From an uncultured Marivita sp. (GTDB lineage: Bacteria > Pseudomonadota > Alphaproteobacteria > Rhodobacterales > Rhodobacteraceae), in contig NZ_CANKYW010000007.1 of assembly GCF_947488135.1 (NCBI RefSeq), forward strand, positions 62,001 through 126,000: a stretch of DNA of 64,000 nucleotides. Direction: 5' to 3'. This document shows positions 37,967 to 48,084 of this stretch, piece after piece. A program made the position numbers and the translations under genes. Every line of letters starts with the position of its first letter. Within the stretch, counting starts at the first letter, position 1. The notes under the pieces were generated by a model. It saw only the letters and a list, made by a program, of their open reading frames with translations. It was not told the origin of the DNA and made no database searches.

Positions 37967-39316
37967 ATGAGCATAGCCTTGGTGATCCTCGCAGCGGGCA
38001 AGGGCACGCGCATGGAGTCCGATCTTCCGAAAGTCCTGCACAAGATCGGCGGCGCGCCCCTGTTGCACCACGCGATGCTCTCGGCCTCGGCGCTGGAGCC
38101 GGAACGGACGGTGGTCGTCACCGGCCACGGAGCGGAATTGGTCGAGGCCGCAGCGCGGGATTTCGATGAAGACGTGCTGACCGTTCGACAGAAAGACCAG
38201 CTTGGTACGGCGCATGCCGTGGCGCAGGCGCGCGGCGCGCTGGACGGGTTTGAGGGCGACGTCATCGTGCTATACGGCGACACGCCGTTTATCACGACCG
38301 AAACCTTGGAGGCCATGATCGCCGCGCGGGTCACGCATGACGTGGTGGTGCTTGGCTTCGAGGCGACTGACCCCAGGCGCTACGGGCGTCTCATCGTCAA
38401 TGGCAACACGCTGTCGAAAATCGTGGAGTACAAGGATGCATCGGATGAAGAACGCGCCGTAAAACTCTGTAATTCAGGGGTAATCTGCGCGGATTCCGAA
38501 ACGCTCTTTGACCTGATCGACGCCGTCGGGAATGAAAACGCGGCGCAGGAATACTACCTGACTGACATCGTCGGCATCGCTAATGAGCGCGGCCTGAAAG
38601 CCACCGCCGTCACCTGCGACGAGGCGGAAACGTTGGGGATCAATTCCCGCGTCGAACTGGCCGCTGCCGAGGCGACATTTCAGGCCAACCGCCGCCGTGA
38701 CCTGATCGAAGACGGGGTGATGATGCAGGCCCCCGACACAGTGTTTCTGTCCTTCGACACAATCATCGGCCGCGACGCGGAGATCGAGCCGAACGTGATC
38801 TTTGCCCCCGGCGTTACCGTCGAATCCGGTGCACGCATCCGCGCCTTCAGCCATCTCGAGGGCGCCCATGTCAGTCGCGGTGCGACGGTCGGCCCCTTCG
38901 CACGCCTGCGCCGCGGTGCCGAACTGGCCGAGGACGTGCACATCGGCAATTTCGTGGAAATCAAGAACGCCTCTATCGACGAGGGCGCAAAGGTCAATCA
39001 TCTGACCTATATCGGCGATGCTTCGGTCGGCGCGCGCAGCAATATCGGCGCGGGCACCATCACCTGCAACTACGACGGCGTGATGAAGCACAAAACGACG
39101 ATCGGACGTGATACATTCATCGGATCGAACACCATGCTGGTCGCGCCCGTGACCGTGGGCGACGAGGCCATGACCGCGACCTCAACGGTCGTCACGAAAG
39201 ACGTGCCAAACGGTGCCATGGCCATCGCCCGGACCGAGCAGACCAACAAACAAGGCTTCGCGCGCAAACTTTTTGCAATGCTGCGCGCCAAGAAGGCCAA
39301 GCAATTAAAGGGATAG
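37967..39316 (+). CDS. glmU: Bifunctional GlmU
   Basis: This 449-aa enzyme makes UDP-GlcNAc for cell wall and lipid A. The N-terminal uridylyltransferase domain has LAAGKGTRM (8-16), LPKVLHKIGG and the YGDTPF metal/UTP site; the C-terminal left-handed beta-helix has hexapeptide repeats with RLRRGAELAEDVHIGNFVEIKNA and the acetyltransferase residues around HLTYIGDASVGARSNIGAGTITCNYDG. It is ten bases upstream of glmS; together they cover conversion of fructose-6-P towards UDP-GlcNAc (GlmM is elsewhere). Confidence 0.97.
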   Translation: MSIALVILAAGKGTRMESDLPKVLHKIGGAPLLHHAMLSASALEPERTVVVTGHGAELVEAAARDFDEDVLTVRQKDQLGTAHAVAQARGALDGFEGDVIVLYGDTPFITTETLEAMIAARVTHDVVVLGFEATDPRRYGRLIVNGNTLSKIVEYKDASDEERAVKLCNSGVICADSETLFDLIDAVGNENAAQEYYLTDIVGIANERGLKATAVTCDEAETLGINSRVELAAAEATFQANRRRDLIEDGVMMQAPDTVFLSFDTIIGRDAEIEPNVIFAPGVTVESGARIRAFSHLEGAHVSRGATVGPFARLRRGAELAEDVHIGNFVEIKNASIDEGAKVNHLTYIGDASVGARSNIGAGTITCNYDGVMKHKTTIGRDTFIGSNTMLVAPVTVGDEAMTATSTVVTKDVPNGAMAIARTEQTNKQGFARKLFAMLRAKKAKQLKG

Positions 39317-39325
39317 ATTTAGATC

Positions 39326-41143
39326 ATGTGTGGAATTGTCGGCATTTTGGGCAAGCACGAGGCTGCCCCTCTTCTGGTCGATGCGCTCAAGCGGCTCGAA
39401 TACCGCGGTTATGACAGCGCCGGGATCGCCACCGTAAACGACGGCAAACTGGACCGCCGCCGCGCCGTGGGCAAACTGGTGAACCTGTCCGACCTTCTGG
39501 TGCACGACCCGCTTCCCGGTAAATCCGGCATCGGGCACACCCGCTGGGCCACCCATGGCGAGCCTAACACGAAAAACGCCCACCCGCATCAATCGGGCCC
39601 GGTGGCGGTTGTCCACAATGGGATCATCGAGAATTATAAGGACCTGCGCGCCGAACTTGCGCAGCACCAGATCACGCCGCAGACCGACACGGATACCGAA
39701 ACCATCGCCTTACTGACACATCACCTGATGCAGCAGGGCTTGGGCCATGTGGACGCCGCCCGCGCCTGTTTGGCCAAGCTCGAAGGGGCGTTCGCTCTGG
39801 CCTTCCTATTCGATGGCGAGGACGACCTGATCGTCGCCGCCCGCCGTGGCAGCCCCTTGGCCATCGGTCACGGCGATGGCGAGATGTTCGTCGGATCCGA
39901 CGCCATCGCCTTGGCGCCGTTGACCGACACGATCACGTATCTCGAAGAAGGCGATTGCGCCGTTGTCACCCGGCAGACGCTTGATATCTTTGACGAAAGC
40001 GGTGCGCGCGTCACCCGCGAAAGCCGCAAGATCAACACTGACGCGACCCGCGTCGACAAGGCTGGCTACAAGCACTTCATGGCCAAGGAAATCGCCGAAC
40101 AACCCACCGTTCTGGCGGACGCCCTGCGCGCCTATCTCGATGGGACGACCATCGTCTTTCCGGCGGAACTGCCCGATTTCACCAAGATCGAACGTCTCAC
40201 ACTGGTCGCTTGCGGCACGGCATTCTACGCCTGCCTGACGGCAAAATACTGGTTCGAACAACTGGCCCGACTGCCCGTCGAAGTCGATATCGCCTCGGAA
40301 TTCCGATATCGGGAACCGCCGGTAGCCCCCGGAACTGTCGCGATTTTCGTGTCGCAATCGGGGGAAACCGCAGACACTTTGGCGGCGCTGCGGTACTGCA
40401 AAGGCAAGACGGACAGCATCCTTTCGGTGGTCAATGTCGCCGAAAGCTCCATTGCGCGGGAAAGCGATGTCGCCCTGCCGATTCATGCAGGGGTCGAAGT
40501 CGGGGTTGCCTCGACCAAAGCCTTCACTTGCCAGCTCAACACGCTGTTGTTGCTGGCCTTGCACGCAGCCTCCCAGCGCGGCACGATGAGTTCCGACGAT
40601 CTCAAGGACACCCTGACTCACCTGCGCGCCTTGCCGGGCCTTTTCAACGCCACGCTCGACCGCGATCCGGCGATGGCGGACGCGGCGCACAAGATCGCCG
40701 AGGCGCGAGATGTTCTGTTCCTGGGGCGTGGGCTGATGTATCCTCTCGCCCTTGAAGGCGCACTGAAATTAAAGGAAATCAGCTATATACACGCTGAAGC
40801 TTATGCATCGGGCGAACTCAAGCACGGTCCCATCGCGCTGATCGACAAGTCGGTTCCAGTGATCGTCATGGCCCCGCGCGACGCGCTTTTCGAAAAGACG
40901 GTGTCCAACATGCAAGAGGTGATGGCCCGTGGTGGCAAGGTCTGCCTCATCACGGATGCCGCCGGGGCGGAGGCCGCGGGCTCGGATGTCTGGCGCACCA
41001 TCATTTTGCCCGAAGTGTCGCCGATCCTGTCGCCCTTGCTTTACGCGCTGCCGGCGCAGCTTCTGGCCTATCACGCCGCCATCGCGAAAGGCACCGATGT
41101 GGACCAGCCCCGCAACCTTGCCAAATCCGTCACCGTGGAATGA
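39326..41143 (+). CDS. glmS: Glutamine--fructose-6-phosphate aminotransferase
   Basis: This 605-aa enzyme makes glucosamine-6-phosphate from fructose-6-P and glutamine. The N-terminal class II glutaminase domain starts CGIVGILG with the nucleophile Cys2 after Met removal; two SIS sugar-isomerase domains follow (SQSGETADT, VGVASTKAF). It ends in DQPRNLAKSVTVE, the typical isomerase C-terminus. No glmS ribozyme-like element is visible upstream. The stop overlaps the start of the next gene by four bases (ATGA). Confidence 0.97.
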   Translation: MCGIVGILGKHEAAPLLVDALKRLEYRGYDSAGIATVNDGKLDRRRAVGKLVNLSDLLVHDPLPGKSGIGHTRWATHGEPNTKNAHPHQSGPVAVVHNGIIENYKDLRAELAQHQITPQTDTDTETIALLTHHLMQQGLGHVDAARACLAKLEGAFALAFLFDGEDDLIVAARRGSPLAIGHGDGEMFVGSDAIALAPLTDTITYLEEGDCAVVTRQTLDIFDESGARVTRESRKINTDATRVDKAGYKHFMAKEIAEQPTVLADALRAYLDGTTIVFPAELPDFTKIERLTLVACGTAFYACLTAKYWFEQLARLPVEVDIASEFRYREPPVAPGTVAIFVSQSGETADTLAALRYCKGKTDSILSVVNVAESSIARESDVALPIHAGVEVGVASTKAFTCQLNTLLLLALHAASQRGTMSSDDLKDTLTHLRALPGLFNATLDRDPAMADAAHKIAEARDVLFLGRGLMYPLALEGALKLKEISYIHAEAYASGELKHGPIALIDKSVPVIVMAPRDALFEKTVSNMQEVMARGGKVCLITDAAGAEAAGSDVWRTIILPEVSPILSPLLYALPAQLLAYHAAIAKGTDVDQPRNLAKSVTVE

Positions 41144-41823
41144 AACTCGACGACGCCATCGCGGCTCTGACGGCCAAGGCCGACCCCGGGCGCGCGGAAC
41201 AGATGGCGGTCTATCACAAGGTGGACCGCCCGTATCTCGGTGTCGCCAATCCGGAAACCGATATCCTCGTACGGGAGTGGCGCCAGACGCTCGACCTCGA
41301 CAACCGGCTCCGACTTGCCCGCGATCTGTGGCAAACGAATATCTTCGAGGCCCGCGTCGCGGCGGCGAAATTGCTCACTCAGGCGCGGATCAAACCCACC
41401 GACGATGACGCCTGGCATCTTATCCAATCCTGGATGCCCGATTTCGACAGTTGGGCCATCGCCGATCACGCCTGTATCGCCGGTCAGAAACGCCTGGTCG
41501 CCGATCCGTCGCGCCTCGATACTGTTGAGACGTGGACAACGAGTGATCATATGTGGACCCGACGCGCGGCGCTGGTCATCACCCTGCCGTGGACCAAGCA
41601 GAACCACCCGACACCCGACGATATTGCCGCGCGCGAACGCATCCTCGGCTGGGCCACGACCTATTTGACCGACCCGGAGTGGTTCATTCAGAAAGCGGTC
41701 GCCTGGTGGCTGCGCGACCTGTCCCGCCATGATCCGGACCGCACCCGCGCGTTCCTCGCGGAACACGGCGACAGGTTGAAAACCTTTGCCCGCAAAGAGG
41801 CCGCGCGCCATCTACCCGCCTGA
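41140..41823 (+). CDS. AlkD-like DNA alkylation repair protein
   Basis: This 227-aa HEAT-like helical repeat protein resembles the AlkD/DNA alkylation repair family: YHKVDRPYLGVANPETD, ARDLWQTNIFEARVAAAKLLTQ, WSIADHACIA-like WAIADHAC and WFIQKAVAWWLRDLSRHDP. The tryptophans and aspartate seen in these segments match positions used by AlkD to hold alkylated bases. Co-translated with glmS (four-base overlap). It overlaps the convergent lipoprotein gene by 12 bases. Activity is inferred. Confidence 0.85.
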   Translation: MKLDDAIAALTAKADPGRAEQMAVYHKVDRPYLGVANPETDILVREWRQTLDLDNRLRLARDLWQTNIFEARVAAAKLLTQARIKPTDDDAWHLIQSWMPDFDSWAIADHACIAGQKRLVADPSRLDTVETWTTSDHMWTRRAALVITLPWTKQNHPTPDDIAARERILGWATTYLTDPEWFIQKAVAWWLRDLSRHDPDRTRAFLAEHGDRLKTFARKEAARHLPA

Positions 41824-42297
41824 AAACACCTGCACTTCGACCAAACCGGTGAGCGGCACGCCGATCAACCGCATCGCGGGCAGCGACATGCGGCTGCCGC
41901 CCCCGTCGATCGGGATCAGGTCCACCTGCGCCGACTGCCCGGTCTCGGGATAGACCACGCGCCCGGAACCTGCCGCCGACACCAACGATGTCTCGAGCCA
42001 GAACCCCGGACGGGCCGGATCGCCCAGCGACACGACGGTCGTGCCCAAAGACCGCTCCGCCGAAGCCGCCGCCGGAGCGGCCGCGGCCTCACGTTCTTGC
42101 GCTGTCGTCGTGTCGAATTCATCCACCGTGCGCGCGGTCGCAGGCGGCCGACGCGCCGCCGCATCCGTCTCCGCAGGACGCGATTGTGGCCTCACCTGCC
42201 CGTCATTCGCTCCGGGCGCGGATTGCGGGGACATCTGCAACGCGCCGCACCCGGTCAACAGCAGACAACTCCCCAGAATTCCAAGTTTCTTCAGCAC
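41812..42297 (-). CDS. Lipoprotein of unknown function (GTG start)
   Basis: This 161-aa lipoprotein has lipobox LTGC (Cys17). Residues 20-85 are low-complexity (Ala, Pro, Arg, Glu); the C-terminal half is a small beta-rich domain (TVVSLGDPARPGFWLETSLV, VVYPETGQSAQVDLIPIDGGGS) that ends in GLVEVQVFSGG. Rhodobacteraceae homologues are sometimes mislabelled as D-galactarate dehydratase. The GTG at 42297-42295 has GGAGG five bases upstream. Read divergently from moaA. Confidence 0.8.
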   Translation of the reverse strand: MLKKLGILGSCLLLTGCGALQMSPQSAPGANDGQVRPQSRPAETDAAARRPPATARTVDEFDTTTAQEREAAAAPAAASAERSLGTTVVSLGDPARPGFWLETSLVSAAGSGRVVYPETGQSAQVDLIPIDGGGSRMSLPAMRLIGVPLTGLVEVQVFSGG

Positions 42298-42377
42298 CGC
42301 GTCCTCCGACTTTTGTCCCGCACATGATTGCACCGGCATACTTGCCCAGTCTGTAGCGAAAGGCTAGGCTCCCCGGC

Positions 42378-43382
42378 ATGACACCGCTTATTGATCCCTT
42401 CCAGCGCGCGATCACCTATCTGCGCGTTTCCGTCACCGACCGTTGCGATTTCCGCTGCGTGTACTGCATGTCGGAAAACATGACCTTCCTGCCCAAGAAG
42501 GAATTGCTGACGCTGGAAGAGCTGGACCGCATGTGTTCCACCTTCATCCGGCTGGGTGTGGAGAAGCTGCGCATCACCGGGGGTGAACCGCTGGTGCGGC
42601 GGGACATCATGACCTTCTTCCGGTCGATGACTCGCCATCTCGACGCCGGCACGCTCAAGGAATTGACGCTCACGACCAATGGCTCGCAACTCGAACGGTT
42701 CGCGGACGATCTGTTTGCCACCGGTGTGCGCCGCGTGAACATCTCTCTCGACACACTGGACGATCAGAAATTCGCCGACATCACCCGGTGGGGGCGCCTG
42801 CCGCAGGTGCTCAAAGGGATCGACGCCGCGCAAAAAGCGGGGCTTCGGGTCAAGATCAACACCGTGGCACTCAAGGGTTTCAACGAGGACGAACTGTTCA
42901 CCCTCACCGAATGGTGCCACAGCCGCGACATGGATCTCACCTTCATCGAGGTCATGCCGATGGGCGACATCGGCAACGAGGACCGTCTCGGCCAGTACTG
43001 GAAACTCAGTGACCTGCGCGACGAGCTTCGCAAAGAGTATACCCTGACTGACCTGCCCGAACGCACCGGCGGCCCGGCCCGCTACGTCCGGATCGAGGAA
43101 ACAGGTCAGAAGATCGGCTTCATCACGCCGCTCACGCATAATTTCTGCGAAAGCTGCAACCGCGTGCGCCTGACCTGCACGGGTGAGCTGTTCATGTGCC
43201 TCGGCCAGGAAGACAACGCCGATCTCCGCTCGGCCCTGCGCAACCATCCGCAGAGCGACGCACCGCTGGAACAGGCGATCCGCGACGCAATCACGCTGAA
43301 GCCCAAGGGCCACGATTTCGACTATTCTCGCCAAACCGTCGACGGCCGCGTCTCGCGCCACATGAGCCATACTGGCGGCTGA
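42378..43382 (+). CDS. moaA: GTP 3',8-cyclase MoaA
   Basis: This 334-aa radical SAM enzyme performs the first step of molybdenum cofactor synthesis. The SAM 4Fe-4S cluster ligands are Cys23, Cys27 and Cys30; the second cluster binding GTP uses Cys257, Cys260 and Cys274 ([11 protein letters not shown]). The C-terminal Gly-Gly, needed to enter the active site in MoaA, is present. It is followed by an inverted copy of the intergenic repeat. Confidence 0.97.
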   Translation: MTPLIDPFQRAITYLRVSVTDRCDFRCVYCMSENMTFLPKKELLTLEELDRMCSTFIRLGVEKLRITGGEPLVRRDIMTFFRSMTRHLDAGTLKELTLTTNGSQLERFADDLFATGVRRVNISLDTLDDQKFADITRWGRLPQVLKGIDAAQKAGLRVKINTVALKGFNEDELFTLTEWCHSRDMDLTFIEVMPMGDIGNEDRLGQYWKLSDLRDELRKEYTLTDLPERTGGPARYVRIEETGQKIGFITPLTHNFCESCNRVRLTCTGELFMCLGQEDNADLRSALRNHPQSDAPLEQAIRDAITLKPKGHDFDYSRQTVDGRVSRHMSHTGG

Positions 43383-43391
43383 GCCGTCGCA

Positions 43392-43448
43392 GCTACGAGG
43401 GGCCAGCCCCTCGCGCTCCCAGAGGTATTTTCAGCCCAAAGAAACCTT
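43392..43448 (-). repeat. Intergenic repeat family B, copy 1 (inverted)
   Basis: Read on the minus strand it gives GGTTTCTTTGGGC, then AAAATACC, followed by a GGGAGCGCGAGGGG-type GC-rich inverted repeat (GAGGGGC/GCCCCTC). The same order is found at 43588-43651 and 57429-57490 on the plus strand. It lies between moaA and anmK, right after the moaA stop. Confidence 0.7.
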
Positions 43449-43457
43449 GAAGCGACG

Positions 43458-43487
43458 AAAAACCCGCCGCGCACAAGACGCGACGGG
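43458..43487 (-). terminator. Probable terminator downstream of anmK
   Basis: On the minus strand CCCGTCGCG / CGCGGCGGG (9 bp, one G-U pair in RNA, 7-nt loop) runs into TTTTT (43462-43458). It would end anmK transcripts about 225 bases past the anmK stop. The 328-base gap 43383-43710 otherwise holds two repeat-B copies and no convincing gene. Confidence 0.6.
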
Positions 43488-43587
43488 CGCAGAAGCGGTC
43501 TGAAGGATCAGAGGCTTCTTCGGGCACGGCCATCGGCGCCTCCGCCTGTACCGTGTCTAGAGGATAGCGCGTTAACCTTAACAAAAG

Positions 43588-43651
43588 GTTTCTTTGGGCC
43601 AGAAATACCTTGGGGGGAGGCGCGCAGCGACGGGGGGCAAAGCCCCCCAAC
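43588..43651 (+). repeat. Intergenic repeat family B, copy 2
   Basis: GGTTTCTTTGGGCC, then GAAATACCTTGGGGGG, then GCGCAGCGACGGGGGG and a GGGGGGC/GCCCCCC hairpin. It matches the element at 57429-57490 at most positions. Sits in the gap between the convergent genes moaA and anmK, opposite in direction to copy 1. Confidence 0.7.
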
Positions 43652-43710
43652 CGCGTGGCGCGCCGAAGGCGTGACGCGCAAAAGCTGTGCGCCGCAGGCG
43701 CTCCTTATCG

Positions 43711-44805
43711 TCACACCCGCGAAATCTGCCCACCGCCAACGGGCGCACGCACGCCCGTCGTTCCCGGGGCCGAGGTCGGCAGACCGCACATTACCCGCAC
43801 GGCAAGATAGGCAAAGGCCTGCGCCTCCAGCATGTCGCCGTTCAGACCCACCGCTTCGACGGGCTGTACCGGGCAATCGAGCGCAGACTCCAGCATCGCC
43901 ATCATCACCGGGTTGTGCCGCCCGCCGCCAGTGACGAGCAGGCGGTCGGGCGCCACCGGGCAATGCTCCATCCCCTGCATCACGGCGGCTGCCGCCATCG
44001 CCGTCATGGTGGCCGCCGCATCCGCATCGCCAAGCTCGCGCACGAGATCGAGCATCAAGGAAAAATCGTTCCGATCCAGCGACTTCGGTGGCATCTTGCG
44101 GAAATAGCCTTCCTCCAGAAACAGCTCCAACGCGCCATCCACAACCTGCCCCTGCGCCGCCAGCGTACCGCCCTCGTCAAAGGGCAACCCGCGCCGCTGC
44201 ATCATCAGATCATTGATCGGCGCGTTCGCGGGGCCGGTGTCGAAGGCCAGCAAAGCACCGGGATCCTCAGGTCTGCCCGACGCCGGATCGACCCAGGTCA
44301 GGTTGCCGACGCCCCCGAGGTTGAGAAAGGCCAGCGTCGCCTCCGCCCCGATCCACTTCGCGCAGGCCCAGTGAAAGAACGGCGCCAGCGGCGCGCCTTC
44401 GCCGCCAAGCTCCACGTCATTCGATCGGAAGTCCCAGACGACCGTGCGCCCCAGTGCCTCGGCCAAAGCCGCGCCATCGCCCAATTGATGCGTGCCGCGC
44501 CCTTGCGGGTCATGGGCCAAGGTTTGCCCGTGAAACCCGACCACATCCGCATCGAACCCGCGCAACGCCGCGATATGCGCGTCCAGCACCACGGCGGAGG
44601 CTGCCTCCAGATCGTCCCCCGGCCATTTGCCCAGAGCCGCGCGCAGCACGGTTTGCTCCTCGGCCGAATACCCGCGATAGCGCGATGGACCGAACTCGGA
44701 AATCGTCATCCCTTCTGTCAGGACCAGCGCCGCGTCCACGCCATCCAAGGACGTGCCCGACATCGCACCCAAGGCCCAGATCGGTTCTGCCAACTTGCCC
44801 TTCAC
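43711..44805 (-). CDS. anmK: Anhydro-N-acetylmuramic acid kinase
   Basis: This 364-aa ASKHA-fold kinase phosphorylates 1,6-anhydro-MurNAc released during cell-wall recycling. It shows the N-terminal [15 protein letters not shown] phosphate loop, [25 protein letters not shown] and the [14 protein letters not shown] adenosine motif. Read divergently from tyrS. Length is normal. Confidence 0.95.
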   Translation of the reverse strand: MKGKLAEPIWALGAMSGTSLDGVDAALVLTEGMTISEFGPSRYRGYSAEEQTVLRAALGKWPGDDLEAASAVVLDAHIAALRGFDADVVGFHGQTLAHDPQGRGTHQLGDGAALAEALGRTVVWDFRSNDVELGGEGAPLAPFFHWACAKWIGAEATLAFLNLGGVGNLTWVDPASGRPEDPGALLAFDTGPANAPINDLMMQRRGLPFDEGGTLAAQGQVVDGALELFLEEGYFRKMPPKSLDRNDFSLMLDLVRELGDADAAATMTAMAAAAVMQGMEHCPVAPDRLLVTGGGRHNPVMMAMLESALDCPVQPVEAVGLNGDMLEAQAFAYLAVRVMCGLPTSAPGTTGVRAPVGGGQISRV

Positions 44806-44859
44806 CTTTTCCCCTGCCCTGCGTATAGCTGCCCCACCAATCTATAACGAGGCAACCCC

Positions 44860-46110
44860 ATGACCTACCATCCCAAATCGGACTTCATGCGCGTCATGAT
44901 GGAGCGTGGCTTTCTGGCCGATTGCACCGATTACCAGGGCCTTGACGAGGCACTGATCAACGGGGTGGTGCCGACCTATATCGGCTATGATGCCACGGCG
45001 AAATCGCTGCATGTGGGGCATCTGCTGAACATCATGATGCTGCGCTGGCTGCAAAAGACAGGGCACAAGCCGATCACCCTGATGGGCGGCGGCACCACCA
45101 AGGTGGGCGATCCGAGCTTTCGCGCGGATGAACGCCCGCTGCTGACGCCCGCGCAGATCGACGACAATATCGACGGCATGAAGCAGGTCTTCGCCAAGTA
45201 CCTGACCTACGGCGACGGCGCGACAGACGCGATCATGCTGAACAATGCCGAATGGCTGGACGGTCTCAACTACCTCGATTTCCTGCGCGACATCGGGCGG
45301 CATTTCAGCGTCAACCGAATGCTGTCTTTCGAGAGCGTCAAATCCCGCCTCGACCGCGAACAGTCGCTGTCCTTCCTCGAATTCAACTACATGATCCTTC
45401 AGGCCTATGACTTCCTTGAACTCAACCGCCGCTATGGCTGCCTGTTGCAGATGGGCGGGTCGGACCAGTGGGGCAATATCGTCAACGGGATCGACCTCAC
45501 CCGACGCGTGCTGGATCACGAGATCTACGGGTTGACCTCGCCGCTGCTGACCACCAGCGACGGCAAGAAAATGGGCAAGAGCCAGGGCGGCGCGATGTGG
45601 CTCAACGCCGACATGCTCACCCCGTATGAATTCTGGCAATTCTGGCGCAACACCACCGATGCCGATGTGGGCCGTTTCCTGAAGCTCTATACCGAGCTGC
45701 CGCTTGACGAATGCGACCGCCTTGGCGCGCTGGCGGGATCCGAGATCAACGACGCCAAGATCGTGCTTGCGAACGAAGTGACCACATTGTGCCACGGGGC
45801 CGAGGCGGCGCACGCGGCCGAAGCCACGGCGCGTGAGGTGTTCGAGAAAGGCGGCATCGGTGACGACCTGCCCACCGTTGCCCTCACGTCCGAGGATATC
45901 GGCGACGGCATCTCCATCGTGCAACTGATCGTCAAGACGGGTCTCGCCAAATCCGGCAAAGAGGCCAAACGCCTCATCGCGGAAAACGGCGCAAAGATCG
46001 ACGATGCGCCGCTGACGGATGCAGGCCTGATGATCGACGCGGCGGCCCTTGCCTCTCCGATCAAACTCAGTGCCGGCAAGAAACGCCACGCGCTGGTCAA
46101 GTTGGACTGA
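44860..46110 (+). CDS. tyrS: Tyrosyl-tRNA synthetase
   Basis: This 416-aa class I synthetase charges tRNA-Tyr. It has the HIGH-like HVGH (51-54), the DQWGNI tyrosine/ATP site and the KMSKS-like KMGKS; a C-terminal S4 RNA-binding domain ([22 protein letters not shown]) follows. GAGG seven bases upstream of the ATG gives a good ribosome-binding site. A GC-rich hairpin follows the stop at 46126-46146. Confidence 0.97.
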   Translation: MTYHPKSDFMRVMMERGFLADCTDYQGLDEALINGVVPTYIGYDATAKSLHVGHLLNIMMLRWLQKTGHKPITLMGGGTTKVGDPSFRADERPLLTPAQIDDNIDGMKQVFAKYLTYGDGATDAIMLNNAEWLDGLNYLDFLRDIGRHFSVNRMLSFESVKSRLDREQSLSFLEFNYMILQAYDFLELNRRYGCLLQMGGSDQWGNIVNGIDLTRRVLDHEIYGLTSPLLTTSDGKKMGKSQGGAMWLNADMLTPYEFWQFWRNTTDADVGRFLKLYTELPLDECDRLGALAGSEINDAKIVLANEVTTLCHGAEAAHAAEATAREVFEKGGIGDDLPTVALTSEDIGDGISIVQLIVKTGLAKSGKEAKRLIAENGAKIDDAPLTDAGLMIDAAALASPIKLSAGKKRHALVKLD

Positions 46111-46125
46111 CCACGTTCGCGGGAG

Positions 46126-46146
46126 GCCCCGGACAAGTGCCGGGGC
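46126..46146 (+). terminator. Terminator-like hairpin after tyrS
   Basis: Arms GCCCCGG and CCGGGGC (7 bp, 7-nt loop) start 16 bases past the tyrS stop. No T run follows immediately, so it may be weak or only stabilise the 3' end. Confidence 0.45.
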
Positions 46147-46200
46147 ATCCTTCGCGCTGGTTTTAACCAAACCGCAACCTTGCGACGCTATTCCAGCGGG

Positions 46201-47061
46201 ATGGTGCCCAACCCTCTGCCCCAATCCGATGAATACGCCCGAACTTTGCGCGCCCTTGGCACCGGGGTTCGCATCGACACCATCTCGGACGCCGGACGCT
46301 GTCTGATCCAGACGCGCGCTTTTCTCCTGATCGGCCAGGTGAACCTGATCTCACGCGGGCCCGTGGGCGTGACGCCGGATGACGCCGCCGCCTATCTTCA
46401 CAGGCTGGACTTGAAGGGACCGCTGGTTGTCAACGCCGACAATCACGACTTCCGTGGTGCCGGGCACATCCGTCTTGCCCGCGCAAAAAGCGTTGCACTG
46501 CTATCGCTCTCCTCTCCAGACGCTATGCGAGCCGCCTTTCACCAGAAGTGGCGCAACGCGTTGAACAGGGTCGAAGATACGGGACTCCGCGTCACCAACA
46601 CGCCTTACCACCCGGTGAGGCACAATTGGGTGACCGCCGCTGACGATGCGCAGCAAAAGGCCAAGCGGTATCGCAACTGGCCGCTCTCTCTGCTCAACAC
46701 CTTCGCCGCCGAAAACCCAGGTCGGGCGCGGGTGATCACGGCCTTCGACGCGAAAACGCCGCTCGCCGCGATGCTGTTTCTCTGCCATCGGCCCTGGGCG
46801 ACGTATCACATCGGGGTCACGCTGCCCGAAGGTCGCCGCAGAAACGCGCACAATCTGACGCTTTGGCACATGATGCTCTGGCTGGCGGCGCGGGGGTATA
46901 CCACGCTCGATCTTGGCCTGCTGACCGGTCCGGACAGCCTTGACCGGTTCAAACTCCGCACCGGGGCGGCGCGCCACGATCTCGGCGGCACATGGTTGCG
47001 CCTGCCAAGGATCCGCCGTCAGTTCCCCAGCATCCAGGTCCCGTCCGGCCAGAAGGCGTGA
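46201..47061 (+). CDS. GNAT/FemAB-like acyltransferase
   Basis: The protein has 286 aa. The C-terminal half (FLCHRPWATYHIGVTLPEGRRRNAHNLTLWHMMLWLAARGYTTLDLG) has the GNAT motif A/B layout used in FemAB-like and BioF2-like acyltransferases, in which a backbone acetyl-CoA site is followed by a helix. Start: ATG at 46201; a TTG seven codons upstream is an alternative. Substrate unknown. Its 3' end overlaps the convergent DUF3179 gene by 43 bases. Confidence 0.72.
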   Translation: MVPNPLPQSDEYARTLRALGTGVRIDTISDAGRCLIQTRAFLLIGQVNLISRGPVGVTPDDAAAYLHRLDLKGPLVVNADNHDFRGAGHIRLARAKSVALLSLSSPDAMRAAFHQKWRNALNRVEDTGLRVTNTPYHPVRHNWVTAADDAQQKAKRYRNWPLSLLNTFAAENPGRARVITAFDAKTPLAAMLFLCHRPWATYHIGVTLPEGRRRNAHNLTLWHMMLWLAARGYTTLDLGLLTGPDSLDRFKLRTGAARHDLGGTWLRLPRIRRQFPSIQVPSGQKA

Positions 47062-47984
47062 TAGGCAAAGGCAAACATCACGTCATGCGGCACGTCCCGC
47101 CCCTGCCCGTCGCGCACCCGGATAGAGCCGACATCCCGGCCGTCGCCGATCCGCGCGGTATCGAGCGCCGAAGCCTGACCGGCCCGCCAGGAAATCACGA
47201 CCCCGGCCTCGCGCACCTCACCCTCGCGGGCCAGACGCGCCATCGGCCAGGCTCGGTCGCCGACGCGGATCACCCGCGCCAAGGCGTCGATCCCGTGGGG
47301 CGGCATCTCGCCGGAATAGAGGAACGGTTTGGTCGAGCTGTCATAGCCACGATAGGGATTGCGCCCGTAATCTCTGTTATATGCCGGTTCGGCCATCACC
47401 AGCCCATCGGGATGGCGGGCAGAGAACTCGGCCCAGCTTTCCATCCAGCTTGGCAAAAGTTTCAGTTCCGCCCCGGTCAGATCGCCCACAATCGCCTCGC
47501 CGATTGCTTGCTGCCACCAGCTTTCCGTTTCGCGATCATACATGATCATGTCCGAATTCCGCAGCTTCCCGGTCACGCCGAAGGTCAGAACCCGGCCATT
47601 GACCCGACGGTCGAAACTCAGGGCCGAATTGCACAAGGGGCAAAAGGTGACGGCCACAGGCACGCCCCCCACCACATCGTTCACGATCTCATGCCAGGTG
47701 AGGTAGCGGATCGGATAAGCTCGCGGCTGCCCGCCCATGTCCAAAGTGATCACGGGCTCGGCCGGGTCGAGCCCGGTCTTGCCGGAGGCGCGCACGAAAT
47801 CGGGATCGCTCAGCGCAGGAATGCCATCCTTCGGCGGCCCGCCCGACAGGATCTCCACCCAATTGGGAACCGTGGTCTTTTCGAAATTCGTGTCGGGCCA
47901 CTCGTTGCGCCAGAACTCCGGACTGGCCAGGGCGGACCCGACCAGAAGCATCGAGACCAGGGCGGACAAGATCGACAGGCGCAT
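47019..47984 (-). CDS. DUF3179 periplasmic protein
   Basis: The protein has 321 aa with a signal peptide ending near ALAS. It carries the DUF3179 signature: ITLDMGGQPRAYPIRYLTWHEIVND, then FCPLCNSALSFDRRV with the CxxC pair, TGKLRNSDMIMYDRETESWWQQ and later SSTKPFLYSGE. The family is common in marine and halophilic bacteria with no assigned function. The ATG at 47982-47984 is preceded by GGAGGAG. Predicted periplasmic. Confidence 0.9.
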   Translation of the reverse strand: MRLSILSALVSMLLVGSALASPEFWRNEWPDTNFEKTTVPNWVEILSGGPPKDGIPALSDPDFVRASGKTGLDPAEPVITLDMGGQPRAYPIRYLTWHEIVNDVVGGVPVAVTFCPLCNSALSFDRRVNGRVLTFGVTGKLRNSDMIMYDRETESWWQQAIGEAIVGDLTGAELKLLPSWMESWAEFSARHPDGLVMAEPAYNRDYGRNPYRGYDSSTKPFLYSGEMPPHGIDALARVIRVGDRAWPMARLAREGEVREAGVVISWRAGQASALDTARIGDGRDVGSIRVRDGQGRDVPHDVMFAFAYHAFWPDGTWMLGN

Positions 47985-48084
47985 GGGACATCTCCTCCAG
48001 ATGCCATCCAGCTTGACGCAAACCGCCGCATCTGCACAGCCCGCCCACGCCATTGTGACAAGGCGCGACCCCCTCGTTCTTCTT

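Noticed and set aside
39317-39325. glmS ribozyme-type riboswitch upstream of glmS
   Set aside because: Only nine bases separate glmU and glmS, leaving no room for it.
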